DNA of 64,000 bases from contig NZ_KE386572.1 in assembly GCF_000427665.1 (NCBI RefSeq), forward strand, positions 5,022,373 through 5,086,372, in the 5' to 3' direction. The notes below the pieces were generated by a model. The model searched no databases. It saw only the letters and a list, made by a program, of their open reading frames with translations, and was not told the origin of the DNA. The stretch comes from Geminicoccus roseus DSM 18922. GTDB lineage: Bacteria > Pseudomonadota > Alphaproteobacteria > Geminicoccales > Geminicoccaceae. The translations under genes and the position numbers were made by a program. Shown here in pieces: positions 1-11,300 of the stretch; within the stretch, counting starts at the first letter, position 1; every line of letters starts with the position of its first letter.

Positions 1-927
1 CGTGCCGCCGTGTTCGCCCGCACCAGCCCCGAGCACAAGCTGCGGATCGTGCAGGCCCTCCAGCAGGAGGGGCAGGTGGTGGCGATGACCGGCGACGGCG
101 TCAACGACGCCCCCTCGCTCAAGCAGGCCGATGTCGGGGTCGCCATGGGCCGCAAGGGCACCGAGGCCGCCAAGGAAGCCGCCGAGATGGTGCTGCTCGA
201 CGACAATTTCGCCTCGATCGTCGCCGCCGTCCACGAGGGCCGCACCGTCTACGACAACATCCAGAAGGTGATCGCCTGGACCCTGCCGACCAATGGCGGC
301 GAGGCCCTGGCGGTGATCGCCGCCATCCTGTTCGGCTTCACCATGCCGATGACCGCGGCACAGATCCTGTGGATCAACCTGGTCACCGCGGTGACCCTGG
401 GCCTGGCCCTGGCGTTCGAGCCGGCCGAGGCAGGGGTGATGGCCCGCCCGCCGCGCCGCGCCGGCGACCCGCTGCTCTCGCCCTTCCTGCTCTGGCGGGT
501 GGTGCTGGTCTCGCTGCTGTTCACCGGCGCGGCGCTGGGCGTGTTCTTCCACGCGCAAAGCCGCGGCTACGACCTGGAGATGGCAAGGACCCTGGTGGTG
601 AACACGCTGGTGGTGCTGGAGATCTTCTACCTGTTCAGCGTCCGCTACCTGAACATGACCTCGATCACCCTGAAGGGGATGCTCGGCACCCGCAGCGTGC
701 TGGTGGCGCTGACGGTGGTGATCCTGGCGCAGCTCGGCTTCACCTACCTGCCGGTGATGCACGCGCTGTTCGACAGCCGCCCGGTGGCAATCGGCGACGG
801 GCTGATGATCCTGGCGCTCGGTGTTGCCCTGCTGCTGGTGCTGGAGGCGGAAAAGGCCGTGCTGCGGCGGGCCGGGGTGATCGGGCGGCGCGGCGGCCGG
901 GTGGTTAGCACGGCCCCTGCCCCGTAG
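1..927 (+). CDS. Cation-transporting P-type ATPase, C-terminal part
   Basis: The gene enters from the left edge; 308 residues are visible. It encodes the end of the P domain and the C-terminal membrane domain of a P2-type (Ca2+/cation) ATPase in the inner membrane. The hinge motif TGDGVNDAP lies at visible residues 30-38, preceded by the ARTSPEHK segment typical of P2 ATPases. About six hydrophobic segments follow (from roughly residue 95), matching the cation_ATPase_C bundle. The aspartyl phosphorylation site and nucleotide-binding domain lie outside the window, so the transported ion cannot be named. The next gene starts 56 bp downstream on the same strand. Confidence 0.93.
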   Translation, partial: RAAVFARTSPEHKLRIVQALQQEGQVVAMTGDGVNDAPSLKQADVGVAMGRKGTEAAKEAAEMVLLDDNFASIVAAVHEGRTVYDNIQKVIAWTLPTNGGEALAVIAAILFGFTMPMTAAQILWINLVTAVTLGLALAFEPAEAGVMARPPRRAGDPLLSPFLLWRVVLVSLLFTGAALGVFFHAQSRGYDLEMARTLVVNTLVVLEIFYLFSVRYLNMTSITLKGMLGTRSVLVALTVVILAQLGFTYLPVMHALFDSRPVAIGDGLMILALGVALLLVLEAEKAVLRRAGVIGRRGGRVVSTAPAP

Positions 928-983
928 ATCGGCCGGGCCGGCTCGGCTAGGTTCGCCCGGGCAGCGGCAAGGGACGGGGCACG

Positions 984-2573
984 ATGGACGCGACCGACAT
1001 CCTGATCGGCAAGGCCGGGGTTCTGGACCAGCATCTGCTGCTCCGCCAGGCCAACCGCCACGGCCTGGTCGCCGGCGCCACCGGCACCGGCAAGACCGTG
1101 ACCCTGCAGACCCTGGCCGAAGGCTTCGCCCGCGCGGGCGTGCCGGTGTTCGCCGCCGACGTGAAGGGCGACCTGTCCGGCATCGCCAGGCCGGGCACGC
1201 TCGACTCCAAGCTGGCCGAGCGCGCCCGGGCGCTGGCGATCCCGGGCTGGGCGCCCATGGCGATGCCCACCATCTTCTGGGACGTGTTCGGCGAGCAGGG
1301 CCATCCGGTCCGCACCACCGTGGCCGAGATGGGACCCTTGCTGCTGGCCCGCCTGCTCGACCTGAACGACGTGCAGGAGGGCATCCTCAACATCGTGTTC
1401 CGGATCGCCGACGAGGAGAAGCTGCTGCTCCTCGACCTGGCCGACCTGCGCGCGATGCTGGCCGAAGTCGCCGAGCGCGCCGACGAGCTGCGCTCCACCT
1501 ACGGCAATGTCAGCAAGGCCTCGGTGGGTGCCGTGCAGCGGGCGCTGCTGGTCCTGGAGCAGCAGGGTGCCGAGCGCTTCTTCGGCGAGCCGGCGCTGAA
1601 GCTCGCCGACCTGATGCGGGTCGCCCCGGACGGCCTGGGCTACGTGAACCTGCTGGCCGCCGACAAGCTGCTGATGAGCCCGCGGCTCTACACGACCTTC
1701 CTTCTCTGGCTGCTTTCCGAGCTGTTCGAGGAGCTGCCCGAGGCCGGCGACCTGGACCGGCCGAAGCTGGTGTTCTTCTTCGACGAGGCGCATCTTTTGT
1801 TCGACGGCGCGCCCAAGGTGCTGCTGGAGAAGATCGAGCAGGTCTGCCGGCTGATCCGCTCCAAGGGCGTGGGCGTTTATTTCGTCACCCAGAACCCGAT
1901 CGACGTGCCCGAGGAGGTGCTGGGCCAGCTCGGCAACCGCGCCCAGCACGCCCTGCGCGCCTTCACGCCCCGCGACCAGAAGGCGGTGCGCACGGCGGCC
2001 GAGACCTTCCGCGCCAACCCGGAGTTCGACACCGCCACCGTGATCACCGAGCTCGGCATCGGCGAGGCGCTGGTGTCGACCCTGGACGGCAAGGGCATCC
2101 CGACCCTGGTGCAGCGCACCCTGGTGGCACCCCCGCGCAGCCGGGTCGGCCCGCTTTCCGCCGAGGAGCGCGCCCAGGCGCTGGCGACCAGCCCGGTGGC
2201 CGGCATCTACGACACCGCCATCGACCGGCAGTCGGCCGCTGAGATCCTGCTGGCCAAGGCCGAGGGCGCCGCACCGCCGCCGTCCGCCCAGCTGCCGCCC
2301 GGCATCGACCCGGCGCTGGCGGCCAGGCTGGACGCGGCCCTGGGCAAGCAGCCGGCCAAGCCCGCCGGCGGCAAGCCGTACCCTCCGCCCGAGCCGGAAC
2401 AGCCGGCCAGGTCCCGCTCGTCCCGCCGCGCCGAGCCCCAGTCCGAAGCGGAAAAGATTGCGGTCTCGGTGGCGCGCAACATGGCCTCGTCGATCGCCCG
2501 CTCGGTCGGCAGCCGGGTCGGCTCGGCGCTGGTCCGGGGCGTACTGGGCTCCCTTCTCAAGGGCGGCCGCTGA
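984..2573 (+). CDS. HerA-like/DUF853 family ATPase
   Basis: A 529-residue cytoplasmic P-loop ATPase of the DUF853 (YjgR-like) branch of the HerA/FtsK superfamily. The Walker A motif GATGTGKT is at residues 31-38, and a Walker B-like FFFDEAHLL sits near residue 265, followed by the Q/N-rich sensor segment VYFVTQNP. A Pro/Ala/Arg-rich linker (about residues 430-490) precedes a short helical tail. Members of the family are usually near 500 residues, so it is full length. The cellular role of DUF853 ATPases is not established. It follows the P-type ATPase by 56 bp; no functional link is evident. Confidence 0.9.
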   Translation: MDATDILIGKAGVLDQHLLLRQANRHGLVAGATGTGKTVTLQTLAEGFARAGVPVFAADVKGDLSGIARPGTLDSKLAERARALAIPGWAPMAMPTIFWDVFGEQGHPVRTTVAEMGPLLLARLLDLNDVQEGILNIVFRIADEEKLLLLDLADLRAMLAEVAERADELRSTYGNVSKASVGAVQRALLVLEQQGAERFFGEPALKLADLMRVAPDGLGYVNLLAADKLLMSPRLYTTFLLWLLSELFEELPEAGDLDRPKLVFFFDEAHLLFDGAPKVLLEKIEQVCRLIRSKGVGVYFVTQNPIDVPEEVLGQLGNRAQHALRAFTPRDQKAVRTAAETFRANPEFDTATVITELGIGEALVSTLDGKGIPTLVQRTLVAPPRSRVGPLSAEERAQALATSPVAGIYDTAIDRQSAAEILLAKAEGAAPPPSAQLPPGIDPALAARLDAALGKQPAKPAGGKPYPPPEPEQPARSRSSRRAEPQSEAEKIAVSVARNMASSIARSVGSRVGSALVRGVLGSLLKGGR

Positions 2574-2777
2574 ACCGGCCGATTGTCTCGATTCAATTCG
2601 GGCTCGACTTCGCCTCTATTTGCGGCCTGCGGCATTTCGGCGACATTCCGGGCACCCTTGGCCATGGACATCTGCCCGGGCTCGGCTCAGGTTGCGATCC
2701 CCGCGCTTTCGAGGGCGCGCCCGCCATCGTGATGACCCGCGCTCGCCTCGATCCCGCACTCGCCCGCATCATCGGGC

Positions 2778-4079
2778 ATGACGTTTCGGGTGGAATTTCC
2801 GATGGCTTCCGGCCCCATGGCCTCTGGCACCCTCGTCCCTGATCCCGCGACCCTTGCCGCCGCTCCGCCGGCGGAGCGCAGTTCCGGCGACATCGCCGTC
2901 GCGATCATGGTCGCCGCCAGCCTGTGTCACCTGCTCAACGACATGATGCAGTCGATGCTGGCGTCGATCTATCCGCTGATCAAGACCGACTTCCAGCTGG
3001 ACTTCGTCCAGATCGGCATCATCACCCTGGCCTTCCAGCTGACCGCCTCGCTGCTGCAGCCGTTCGTGGGCCTGTGGACCGACCGGCACCCGATGCCCTA
3101 CTCCCTGCCGATCGGCATGGGCTTCACCCTGGCCGGGCTGGTGCTCCTGTCGTTCGCCGGCGGCTTTCTCACCGTGCTGGCCGCGGCAGCACTGATCGGC
3201 GTGGGCTCCTCGGTGTTTCATCCGGAAGCCTCGCGGGTCTCGCGGCTGGCGTCCGGCGGCCGCCACGGCCTGGCCCAGTCGCTGTTCCAGGTCGGCGGCA
3301 ATTTCGGCACCGCGATCGGGCCGCTGCTCGCCGCCTTCATCATCGTGCCCTATGGCCGCCAGAACGTGCTGTTCTTCACCCTGGCCGCCTTTCTGGCGAT
3401 CGCGATCCTCACCTACATGGGCAGCTGGTACAACCGCCACCTGATCGCGCGCCGGGCCAAGGGCCCCACCCTGCCGATCCCCTCGCCGGTCGCCCGCAAC
3501 GTGGTGATCGTCTCGATGGCGATCCTGATCTTGCTGACGTTCTCCAAGAACTTCTACATGGCGAGCTTTTCCAGCTACTACACCTTCTACCTGATCGACC
3601 GCTTCGACCTGTCGATCCAGAGCGCCCAGATCCACCTGTTCCTGTTCCTGGGCGCCGCCGCCGCCGGCACCATCCTGGGCGGGCCGATCGGCGACGCCAT
3701 CGGCCGCAAGCTGGTGATCTGGATCTCGATCCTGGGCGTGGTGCCGTTCACCCTGGCCCTGCCTTACGCCAACCTGTTCTGGACCGACGTCCTGGCGATC
3801 CTGACCGGGCTGATCATGGCCTCGGCCTTCCCGGCGATCGTCGTCTATGCCCAGGAACTGCTGCCCGGCAAGGTCGGCATGGTCGCCGGCCTGTTCTTCG
3901 GCTTCGCCTTCGGCATGGGCGGCCTGGGTGCGGCACTGCTGGGCCTGCTCGCCGACCACACCAGCATCGCGTTTGTCTACAAGGTCTGCTCGTTCCTGCC
4001 GCTGATCGGCATCCTGACCGTGTTCCTGCCCAACCTGAAGACCGCCCGGATGAAGCTGCGCACCCTCGCCAAGACCTGA
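2778..4079 (+). CDS. MFS transporter, fosmidomycin-resistance (Fsr) type
   Basis: A 433-residue inner-membrane major facilitator with about 12 hydrophobic segments. The N-terminal SLCHLLNDMMQSMLASIYP segment and the GLWTDRHP loop (MFS motif A position) are characteristic of the Fsr family, whose characterised E. coli member exports fosmidomycin; the natural substrate is generally unknown. The start at 2778 gives a 40-residue Pro/Ala-rich leader before TM1. ATG 2802 is an alternative, and neither has a strong ribosome-binding site. A second MFS gene follows after only 4 bp, so the two are probably co-transcribed. About 200 bp without a gene precede it, ending in a small GCCCG/CGGGC hairpin. 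Confidence 0.88.
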   Translation: MTFRVEFPMASGPMASGTLVPDPATLAAAPPAERSSGDIAVAIMVAASLCHLLNDMMQSMLASIYPLIKTDFQLDFVQIGIITLAFQLTASLLQPFVGLWTDRHPMPYSLPIGMGFTLAGLVLLSFAGGFLTVLAAAALIGVGSSVFHPEASRVSRLASGGRHGLAQSLFQVGGNFGTAIGPLLAAFIIVPYGRQNVLFFTLAAFLAIAILTYMGSWYNRHLIARRAKGPTLPIPSPVARNVVIVSMAILILLTFSKNFYMASFSSYYTFYLIDRFDLSIQSAQIHLFLFLGAAAAGTILGGPIGDAIGRKLVIWISILGVVPFTLALPYANLFWTDVLAILTGLIMASAFPAIVVYAQELLPGKVGMVAGLFFGFAFGMGGLGAALLGLLADHTSIAFVYKVCSFLPLIGILTVFLPNLKTARMKLRTLAKT

Positions 4080-4083
4080 TGGC

Positions 4084-5316
4084 GTGAGCGAACCTGCCGC
4101 GAAGCCCGGTGAACGCTGGTTCATCACCGGGCTCGGCATCGGCCAGATCTGCTCCTACGGCTCGCTCTATTACGGCTTCCCGCTGATCGGCGAGGCGATG
4201 GCGAGCGATCTCGGCCACGACAAGCCGGTGATCTACGGTGCCGCCGCGCTGGGCCTGATCGTGGCGGCGCTGGCCGCCTGGCCGGTGGGCGTGCTGATCG
4301 ACCGGGGCCATGGCCGCGCGGTGATGGGCGGCGGCGCCATCCTGGGCGCCCTGCTGCTGTTCGCCTGGGCGAACGTCGAGGCGATTCTGCCCTACTACCT
4401 GATCCTGGGCGGGCTGGGCCTGGTCCAGGCCGCGGTGTTCTACGATCCGGTATTCGCGGTGGCCGCCCGCCGGTTCGGTCCGTCCGGCGCCAGGCGCGGG
4501 ATCATGGCGCTCACCATGTGGGGCGGCTTTGCCGCCACCGCCTTCCTGCCGCTGATCCAGTACCTGCTGGACAGCCATGGCTGGCGGGCCACGCTGGTGG
4601 TGCTGGCCCTGATCAACCTCCTGGTCACCGCCAGCCTGAACATCCTGGTGATCGACCGTCGCAAGGACCGACTGGAGCATCTGGGCGGCGTCCGCCCGGT
4701 CGATCCCACCAGCCTGACCTCGCAGCAGATCCTGCGCCTGCCGGTGTTCTGGGCGCTGGCGGTGGCGTTCACCGCCCAGTCCGCGGCGATCTCCGCCTTC
4801 CTGTTCCACCTCTACCCGATCCTGCTGGAGCGGGGCTTTTCCGCCCAGGACGTGATCCTGGCGATGACCGTGATCGGGCCGAGCCAGGTGGGGGCGCGGA
4901 TGCTGCTCTGGTTCCTGGCGCCGAAGATCTCCGTGCAGACGCTCGGCATGGTGACCGTGCTGGCCTTTCCCCTGTCCTTCCTGGCGCTGACCCTGACCCC
5001 GCCCAGCCTGGTCGCCATCGTGCTGATCACCGCGGTCTACGGCAGCGCCAACGGCCTGATGACCATCGTGCGCGGCATCTCGGTGCCGGAAATGGTGACC
5101 CGCGAGAACTATGGCGCGGTCAACGGCCTGATGTCGGTCCCGGCCACCATCGTCCGCGCCGGAGCACCCTTGGGTGCCGCCCTGCTCTGGACGCTCACCG
5201 GCAGCTACGACGCGGTGATGTGGGCGATCACCGGCGCCACCGTGGTGCTGGCGGCAGCCTTCTTCCTGGCGGTGCAGTGCGCGCGCCACGGCAGCCACCG
5301 CACCGTGGCTGCCTGA
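4084..5316 (+). CDS. MFS transporter
   Basis: A 410-residue major facilitator with about 12 hydrophobic segments. It starts at GTG 4084, four bases after the upstream MFS gene, which suggests translational coupling. The sequence resembles the uncharacterised MFS_1 proteins of proteobacteria (monocarboxylate/oxalate-formate-like branch), but I see no substrate-specific motif. It ends in an Ala-rich tail with a single basic segment. It converges on the giant autotransporter gene with only 8 bp between the two stop codons and no obvious hairpin there, so transcripts may run into each other. Confidence 0.85.
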   Translation: MSEPAAKPGERWFITGLGIGQICSYGSLYYGFPLIGEAMASDLGHDKPVIYGAAALGLIVAALAAWPVGVLIDRGHGRAVMGGGAILGALLLFAWANVEAILPYYLILGGLGLVQAAVFYDPVFAVAARRFGPSGARRGIMALTMWGGFAATAFLPLIQYLLDSHGWRATLVVLALINLLVTASLNILVIDRRKDRLEHLGGVRPVDPTSLTSQQILRLPVFWALAVAFTAQSAAISAFLFHLYPILLERGFSAQDVILAMTVIGPSQVGARMLLWFLAPKISVQTLGMVTVLAFPLSFLALTLTPPSLVAIVLITAVYGSANGLMTIVRGISVPEMVTRENYGAVNGLMSVPATIVRAGAPLGAALLWTLTGSYDAVMWAITGATVVLAAAFFLAVQCARHGSHRTVAA

Positions 5317-5324
5317 AAATCGAC

Positions 5325-8300
5325 CTAGAACCGGTAGGCGATCCGCCCGCCGCCATACTGGCTGACATAGTCCTCCCCGGCCTGCAGCCGGTAGTCGAGC
5401 CGGAGTTCCAGGCCGGCGGCCGCCTGGAGCGCCAGGCCCAAATCCAGCTTGCCCAGCACGTCCGGCATCTCCTGCACGGTGTGGAAGCTGCCGCTCCCCG
5501 CCGGGGCCCCGCTGAGCGACGCGCTGGTCTTCCAGTCGCTGTCGCTCGGGATGCTGGCGCCCGCCGCCGCGAACGGCCGCACTGTCCAGCCGCCGACATC
5601 GACCCGCCCGCCGACCTCCAGCATCGGGGAGAGCACCAGGCTGGCATGGTCCTGCCCCTCCACCTCCAGGGCCAGGCCGCTCTCGCCGCGCTCGGTATAG
5701 CCGCCGGAATGGCTGTAGATCAGGTCCAGGTCGACGAACGGGCGGACATACCAGTCCTGGAACGGCTGCTGGTAGGCGACCCGCAGCCGCCCGGCCGCGG
5801 TCAGAACGTCCGGGCTGCCGGAAACCTGCCCGGACAGGGAGCCGATCTGGACGTTGCGCTGCCGGTCATAGGAGCCGTAGCCCAGATCCACCGCGCCGCC
5901 GAAGCTCCAGGCCCCCCGGACATGCTGGACCGACAGGCCGAGGTCCACGGCGTCGCCGTCGCCGCTGGCGCCGGGCCGGTCGCTGCGGGTCGAGACATGG
6001 GCGTAGCCAAGGCTGGCGCCCAGCCGCCAGTCGTCGCCGACCTCCGCCTGGATGCCGGCCCGATAGCTGGTCCGGTCGACTCGGAAGCCGGCAGAATCGG
6101 CGCTGGCGTCCAGGTCTTCCTCGGCCACCCCGACCCGCGCCCAGACGCAGGTCCCCCTGCCGAGCATCGCCACCCCGGCCGCGTCCTCGCCAGAACCCGG
6201 GCAATCCATGGTCGCATCCAGGGCGCTGCCTGCGGCGGAGGCCTGCTGGATCGCCTCGGTCGACAGGGAAGTCGGCGCCACCGCGTCCAGCGCGCCCCGC
6301 AGGTCGCCCGCCGATGCCAGGGAGCCGATCGCCCCGAACGTGGGCGCCAGGCCTCCTGCGTCGCCCCGGTCCCAGGCTGCCTGCAGGTAGCGCGCGATCT
6401 CCGCCTGGTTCTTGCTCAAGCGAATCCCGTCCGGGCTGAAATCCGCCGACGGTGTGACCGAGAGCGCCTGCCCAGTGGCGGCGACCTGCCAGTCCACCAC
6501 CAGGGTCGACCAGCCGGACGCCGAGGCCACCAGCCGGTCGGCGGTCAGCACGGTAGCGGTCCCGGGCATCAGGTTGGCGGCGCGCGGCTCCACCACGCCG
6601 GCCACCACCGCCTGGCCCTCGACCTGGAGCAGGTCCGCCACGCCGGCCCTCTGGTCGACATCGACCAGGATTCGCCCGCCCGCGCCCTGCACCAGGTCGC
6701 CCTCCAGCCGGGTGGTGGCGATGCCCTGGTCGCCGATGTCGATCGTGCCGTCGTTGGCCAGCGTGGCGGCGACGATCCTGGGCCCCGCCGCCAGCCGGCC
6801 GCGATTGTCGATCCGGCCGGTCAGGCTTGGTGCCGCGAGCGGTTGCGCCGCTGCCGCCTTCAGCGCCGCCGCCTGGCCGCTTCCTGAAACCAGGCCGCTG
6901 CCCAGCAGGATGCTGCCGGTGACCGTGCCGTCGTTGACGAGGTTGGTAAGCCCGGAGCCGCTGGTGATCGCGGTGCCGGACGCTCCGTCCACCGTGCCGA
7001 CCGAGCCGCCGGCCTGCACCGTGACGGTGTTGGCTGGCCTGGTGCTGTCGGTGTCCGAGGAGCCGCCGCCCGAGACCAGGATCCCGGCCGAGCCGGCGCC
7101 AGTGCCTCCGCTCACCGTGCCGCCGACCGTGATCGTGATCGGCCGCTGGTAGTTGTTCTTGCCCGACGCCTGGGCGACGATCCCGATCGAGCCGGCGCCG
7201 GTGGTCCGGATGGTCCCGCCGGTCTGGTTGACCGTCACCTCCATCGCCTCGCCGGCATATTGGGGCGGCGTCCCGATCTCGTAGATCTGGGCGGAGTTGC
7301 CGGCCACCACCGTGGCGGAGCGGGACTGGTTGACCCCGCCGGCGATGCCGCCGCCGCCACCCACCGCCTGGGCGAAGATGCCGTGGGCGTTCCTGCCCGT
7401 GGTGGCGATGTCGCCGGCCACGCTGACCGTGACCTGGCCCGAGTCCGGATAATGATTGGAGCCGTTCGGCTTGTCCGGCAGGGTGTTGGAGATCGGGAAG
7501 TCCAGCGCCAGGGACGGATCGGCGACGAAGCCGCCGCCGCCGCCGATCGACTGGGCCAGGATGCCCCAGGCGCCGTCGCCATGGGTGGCGATGCTGGCGG
7601 CACTGCCGAGGGTGACGCTGACATCGCCGCCCTTGGCGTAGTTCTGCCCGGCCTGGAACTGCAGCTGGCTGGCGCCGATATTGACCGCGCTGGCGGTGGC
7701 GAGCCCGCCGCCGCCGCCGATCGACTGCGCGGCGATGCCGAAGGAGCGGGCGCCGTAGGTCGCGATGGCGCCGCTGTCGTGGCTGATGGGGACGGCCCCG
7801 CCATCGCCGCTCGCACCACTGGTGCCGCCGACCTTCAGGGTGAAGTCGGAGGAATCGTTGAACGCCGAGGCGGCGCCCGACACCCCGACATTGCCGAAGC
7901 AGGCGGTGGCCTCCAAGCCGGTCTGCCCGGCGCCTTTGATTGAGTTGCTGCAGCCAAGCCCGGCCGTGCCGCCGCCGCCGCCGATGCTCTGCGCCAGGAT
8001 GCCATAGGCGTCGTCGCCGACCGTGGTGGTCGCGGCGGACTGGTGCACGGCGACGCTGCCGCCGCTCCCGCCGGCGCCGCCACCGCCCGCCACGCCCGCA
8101 CCCAGGCCCAGCGTGGTGGTGTTGTTGACGCTGCCCTCGGCCCCGACCCCGCCGCCACCGCCCACCGAATGCGCCAGGATGCCGTGCGCCCCGTAGCCCA
8201 GCGTGGTGATCGCGTCCTGCGTGGTGACGGTGACCGCACCGCCGCTGCCGGTGCCGGCGCCCTTGCCGCCGACCGACACCGTGCCGGCATAGGTCTTGCC

Positions 8301-11300
8301 GACCTCCGCACCCTCCCCGTCCACCGACCCGCCACCCAGCACCGAGTTGGCCGCCGAGGTAGCGGCACCGCCGCTGCCGCCGCCGCCGCCGATCGACTGC
8401 GCCAGGATCCCGTAGGCCAGCGCGCCTTTGGTCGAGACGGTGCCGCTGCTGGTCACCTGCACCTGGCCGCCATCGGCGCCGCTGGCCCCGCTGCCGCCGA
8501 TCGCGACCACCGCGCTGTAGCTGTTGGCGGGCGGATTGAGCGTGTCCTCGACCTGGCCGGCCTTGCTGATCGAGGCGGCCGCGTCCGCGGAGCCGCCGAC
8601 CCCCCCGCCGCCGCCGACCGACTGCGCCAGGATGCCCACCGAATCGCCGCCACTGGTGGCGATGTCGCCCTGGCTGGCGACCGTCACCGCGCCGCCGAGA
8701 TTGCCCGATCCGCCGTCGCCGCCGATCGCGAGGTTGAGGTTGACCTTGTCGCCGCTGCCGCCGGCCGAGCCACCGCCTGCCTGGCCGCCGCCGCCCCCGA
8801 TCGACTGGGCGACGATACCGGGCGCGCCGGAGCCCTGGGTGGCGATGGCGTTGTTCTCGTCCAGGGTCACCGTCACGGCCCCACCCTGTCCGCCCGCCCC
8901 GCCGCTCGCGCCCAGCGAGAACGCGAAGTTGAGGGCATCGCCGGTCTTGCCGCCCAGGTTGGGGCTGTCGGTGTTGGCATTGCCGGCGGTGCTGTTGCCG
9001 CCGCCGCCGCCGATCGACTGCGCCAGGATGCCAGCCGCGTCGTTGCCCGACGTCTGCGTCTGGCTCCGGCAGCCGCCACAGCTGTCCGACGAACCGTTGG
9101 TGACGCTGACATTGCCGCCGCTGCCGCCGCTGCCGCCGGTGGCGCCCAGGGCGACGCTGACCTTGAGCGTCGGCGACTCGCCCTCGATGGCCGCCGCCAT
9201 GGCAGTGGAATCGCCGCCATTGCCGCCGCCGCCGCCGACCGACTGGGCGAGCAGCGCATGGGCGCCGTCGCCGCCGGTGATCGTCTGGCCGCTGTTGGCG
9301 ACCGTGACGCTGCCGCCGCTGCCCCCCGACCCGCCGCTGCCGCCGACGCTCATGTCGACCTCGACCGCCGGCACCTCCGGGTCGTCGGTGCCGAGCACCA
9401 GGGACTTCGCCGTGGCCGCCCCGCCATTGCCGCCGCCGCCGCCCACCGACTGCGCCAGCAGGCCGAGCGCGTCGTCGCCGGTGGTGCTGATGTGATAGTC
9501 GTTGGTGAGATCGACGCTCCCGCCGCCGCCGCCGGAGCCGGCGGTGCCGCCCACCGCTAGCGCGATGCTGAAGCCGAGATTGGCGGTATAGGTGTTGGCC
9601 GAGCCGCCATTGCCGCCGCCGCCGCCGATGCTCTGCGCAATCAGGCCGGTGGATTGGTCGCCCGTGGTCGCCACCGTGGTGGAGCGGTTGGTGACCATGA
9701 CCTGGCCGCCCTGGCCGCCGCTGCCGCCGGTCCCGCCGATCGCCAGCGAGGCCACCGTCCCGAAACCCTTGGCATAGCCGCCATTGCCGCCGCCGCCGCC
9801 GACGCTCTGGGCGATCACGCCCGCGGCGAAGTCGCCGGCCGTGGTCAGGTTCGCCACCGAACCCGAGCCCAGGACCACGCCGACCTGGCTGCCGCTGCCG
9901 CCACCACCGGCCGACCCGGCCGCCGCGGCCAGGCCGGAGGCGCTGCCGCCATTGCCGCCGCCGCCGCCCACCGACTGCGCCAGCACCCCGATGGCGCCAT
10001 CGCCGCCGGTGTTGAGCCCGCCACCAGCGACGCTCACCGAGACCTGCCCGCCATTGCCGCCGCCGCCGCCATCGCTGCCGACCGCCAGGATGCCCTTGGT
10101 GCCGGACGCGGTGCCGCCGCCGCCGCCGATGCTGGACGCCAGGACCCCGAGCGCGGCCGCCCCCTTGGTGGAGACCGCACCGGTGACGTTCACGGTCACC
10201 GCGTTGCCGCTGATGCCGTTGTTGACCGAATCGTCGCCGCCCAGGAGGTTGAGCACGCCGTTCTTGGTGTCCAGCACCCCGCCCGGCCCGCCCAGGCTGA
10301 GGCCCAGGATCCCGATCGCGCCATTTCCGGAGGTGGCGACGCTGCCGCCGCCCTGGACGGTGACGGTGCCGGGGCTGCCCGAGCCGGTGCCGACCGGGTC
10401 GACCGCACCGCCGGCCACCATGCCCACCACCCGGCCGCCGGTGGAGCTGACCGCCGCGATCCCGATCGCGACGTCGCCGGACGTGCTGATCTGGCCGTCA
10501 TGCTGGACGGTGACGTTGCCGGCATTGCCGGCCGGCGCCCGGGTGGTCGGCACGCTGTTGGGCGCCCCGCCATTCTCCAGGCTGTTCGGCGGCGCCAGGC
10601 TGGTGTTGGCATTGCCGCCGGTGCTGGCGGCGATCACGCCGACTGCCAGCTCGCCGGAGGTCGAGACGCTGGCGCCGGACCCGATGGTCACGCCGACGGC
10701 GCCGCCGTTGCCGTTGCGGTGGTTGCCGCTGTCGGCGTTGTCGGCATACCAGGACAGGCCGCCGACGCTGGCCGCGAAGACCCCCTGCGCCTGGTCACCC
10801 TGCATCCCGATCGAGCTGCCGCCGTGCAGGGTGACCCCGACCGCGCCGGCATTGCCGCCATGCAGCGAGTACTGGCTGTCGGTGGCACCCGAGGCCCCGC
10901 CCACCGACAGCGCGTAGATGCCGACATCGCCCTGGGCGCTGCCGGTGATCGTCCCGGCATGGTTGACGGTGACGGTGTTGCCGTTGCCGCCGCTGTCGAA
11001 ATTATGGGTGGCGTTGTGCGAGTAGCCCGGCCCCTGCCCGCCGGCGCTGAGCGCGTAGATCCCGGCTGTCCAGGTCCCCGTCAGGTCGATGGTCGAGCCG
11101 GCGGAGGTGGCGACGCTGACCGTGCCGGCATCGCCGCCAGGACCGTTGGAGCTGGTGCTGCTGGAATCGGCGGTGCCCGCCCCGCCGATCGAGCGGGCGT
11201 CGATGCCGGTGTTCATCGGCAGCGCCAGCCCGCCCAGGCCCAGCCCGAAGCTGCTCTTGCCGCTGGCGATCGAGATGGCGCCGTTGTGGGTGACCTGCAC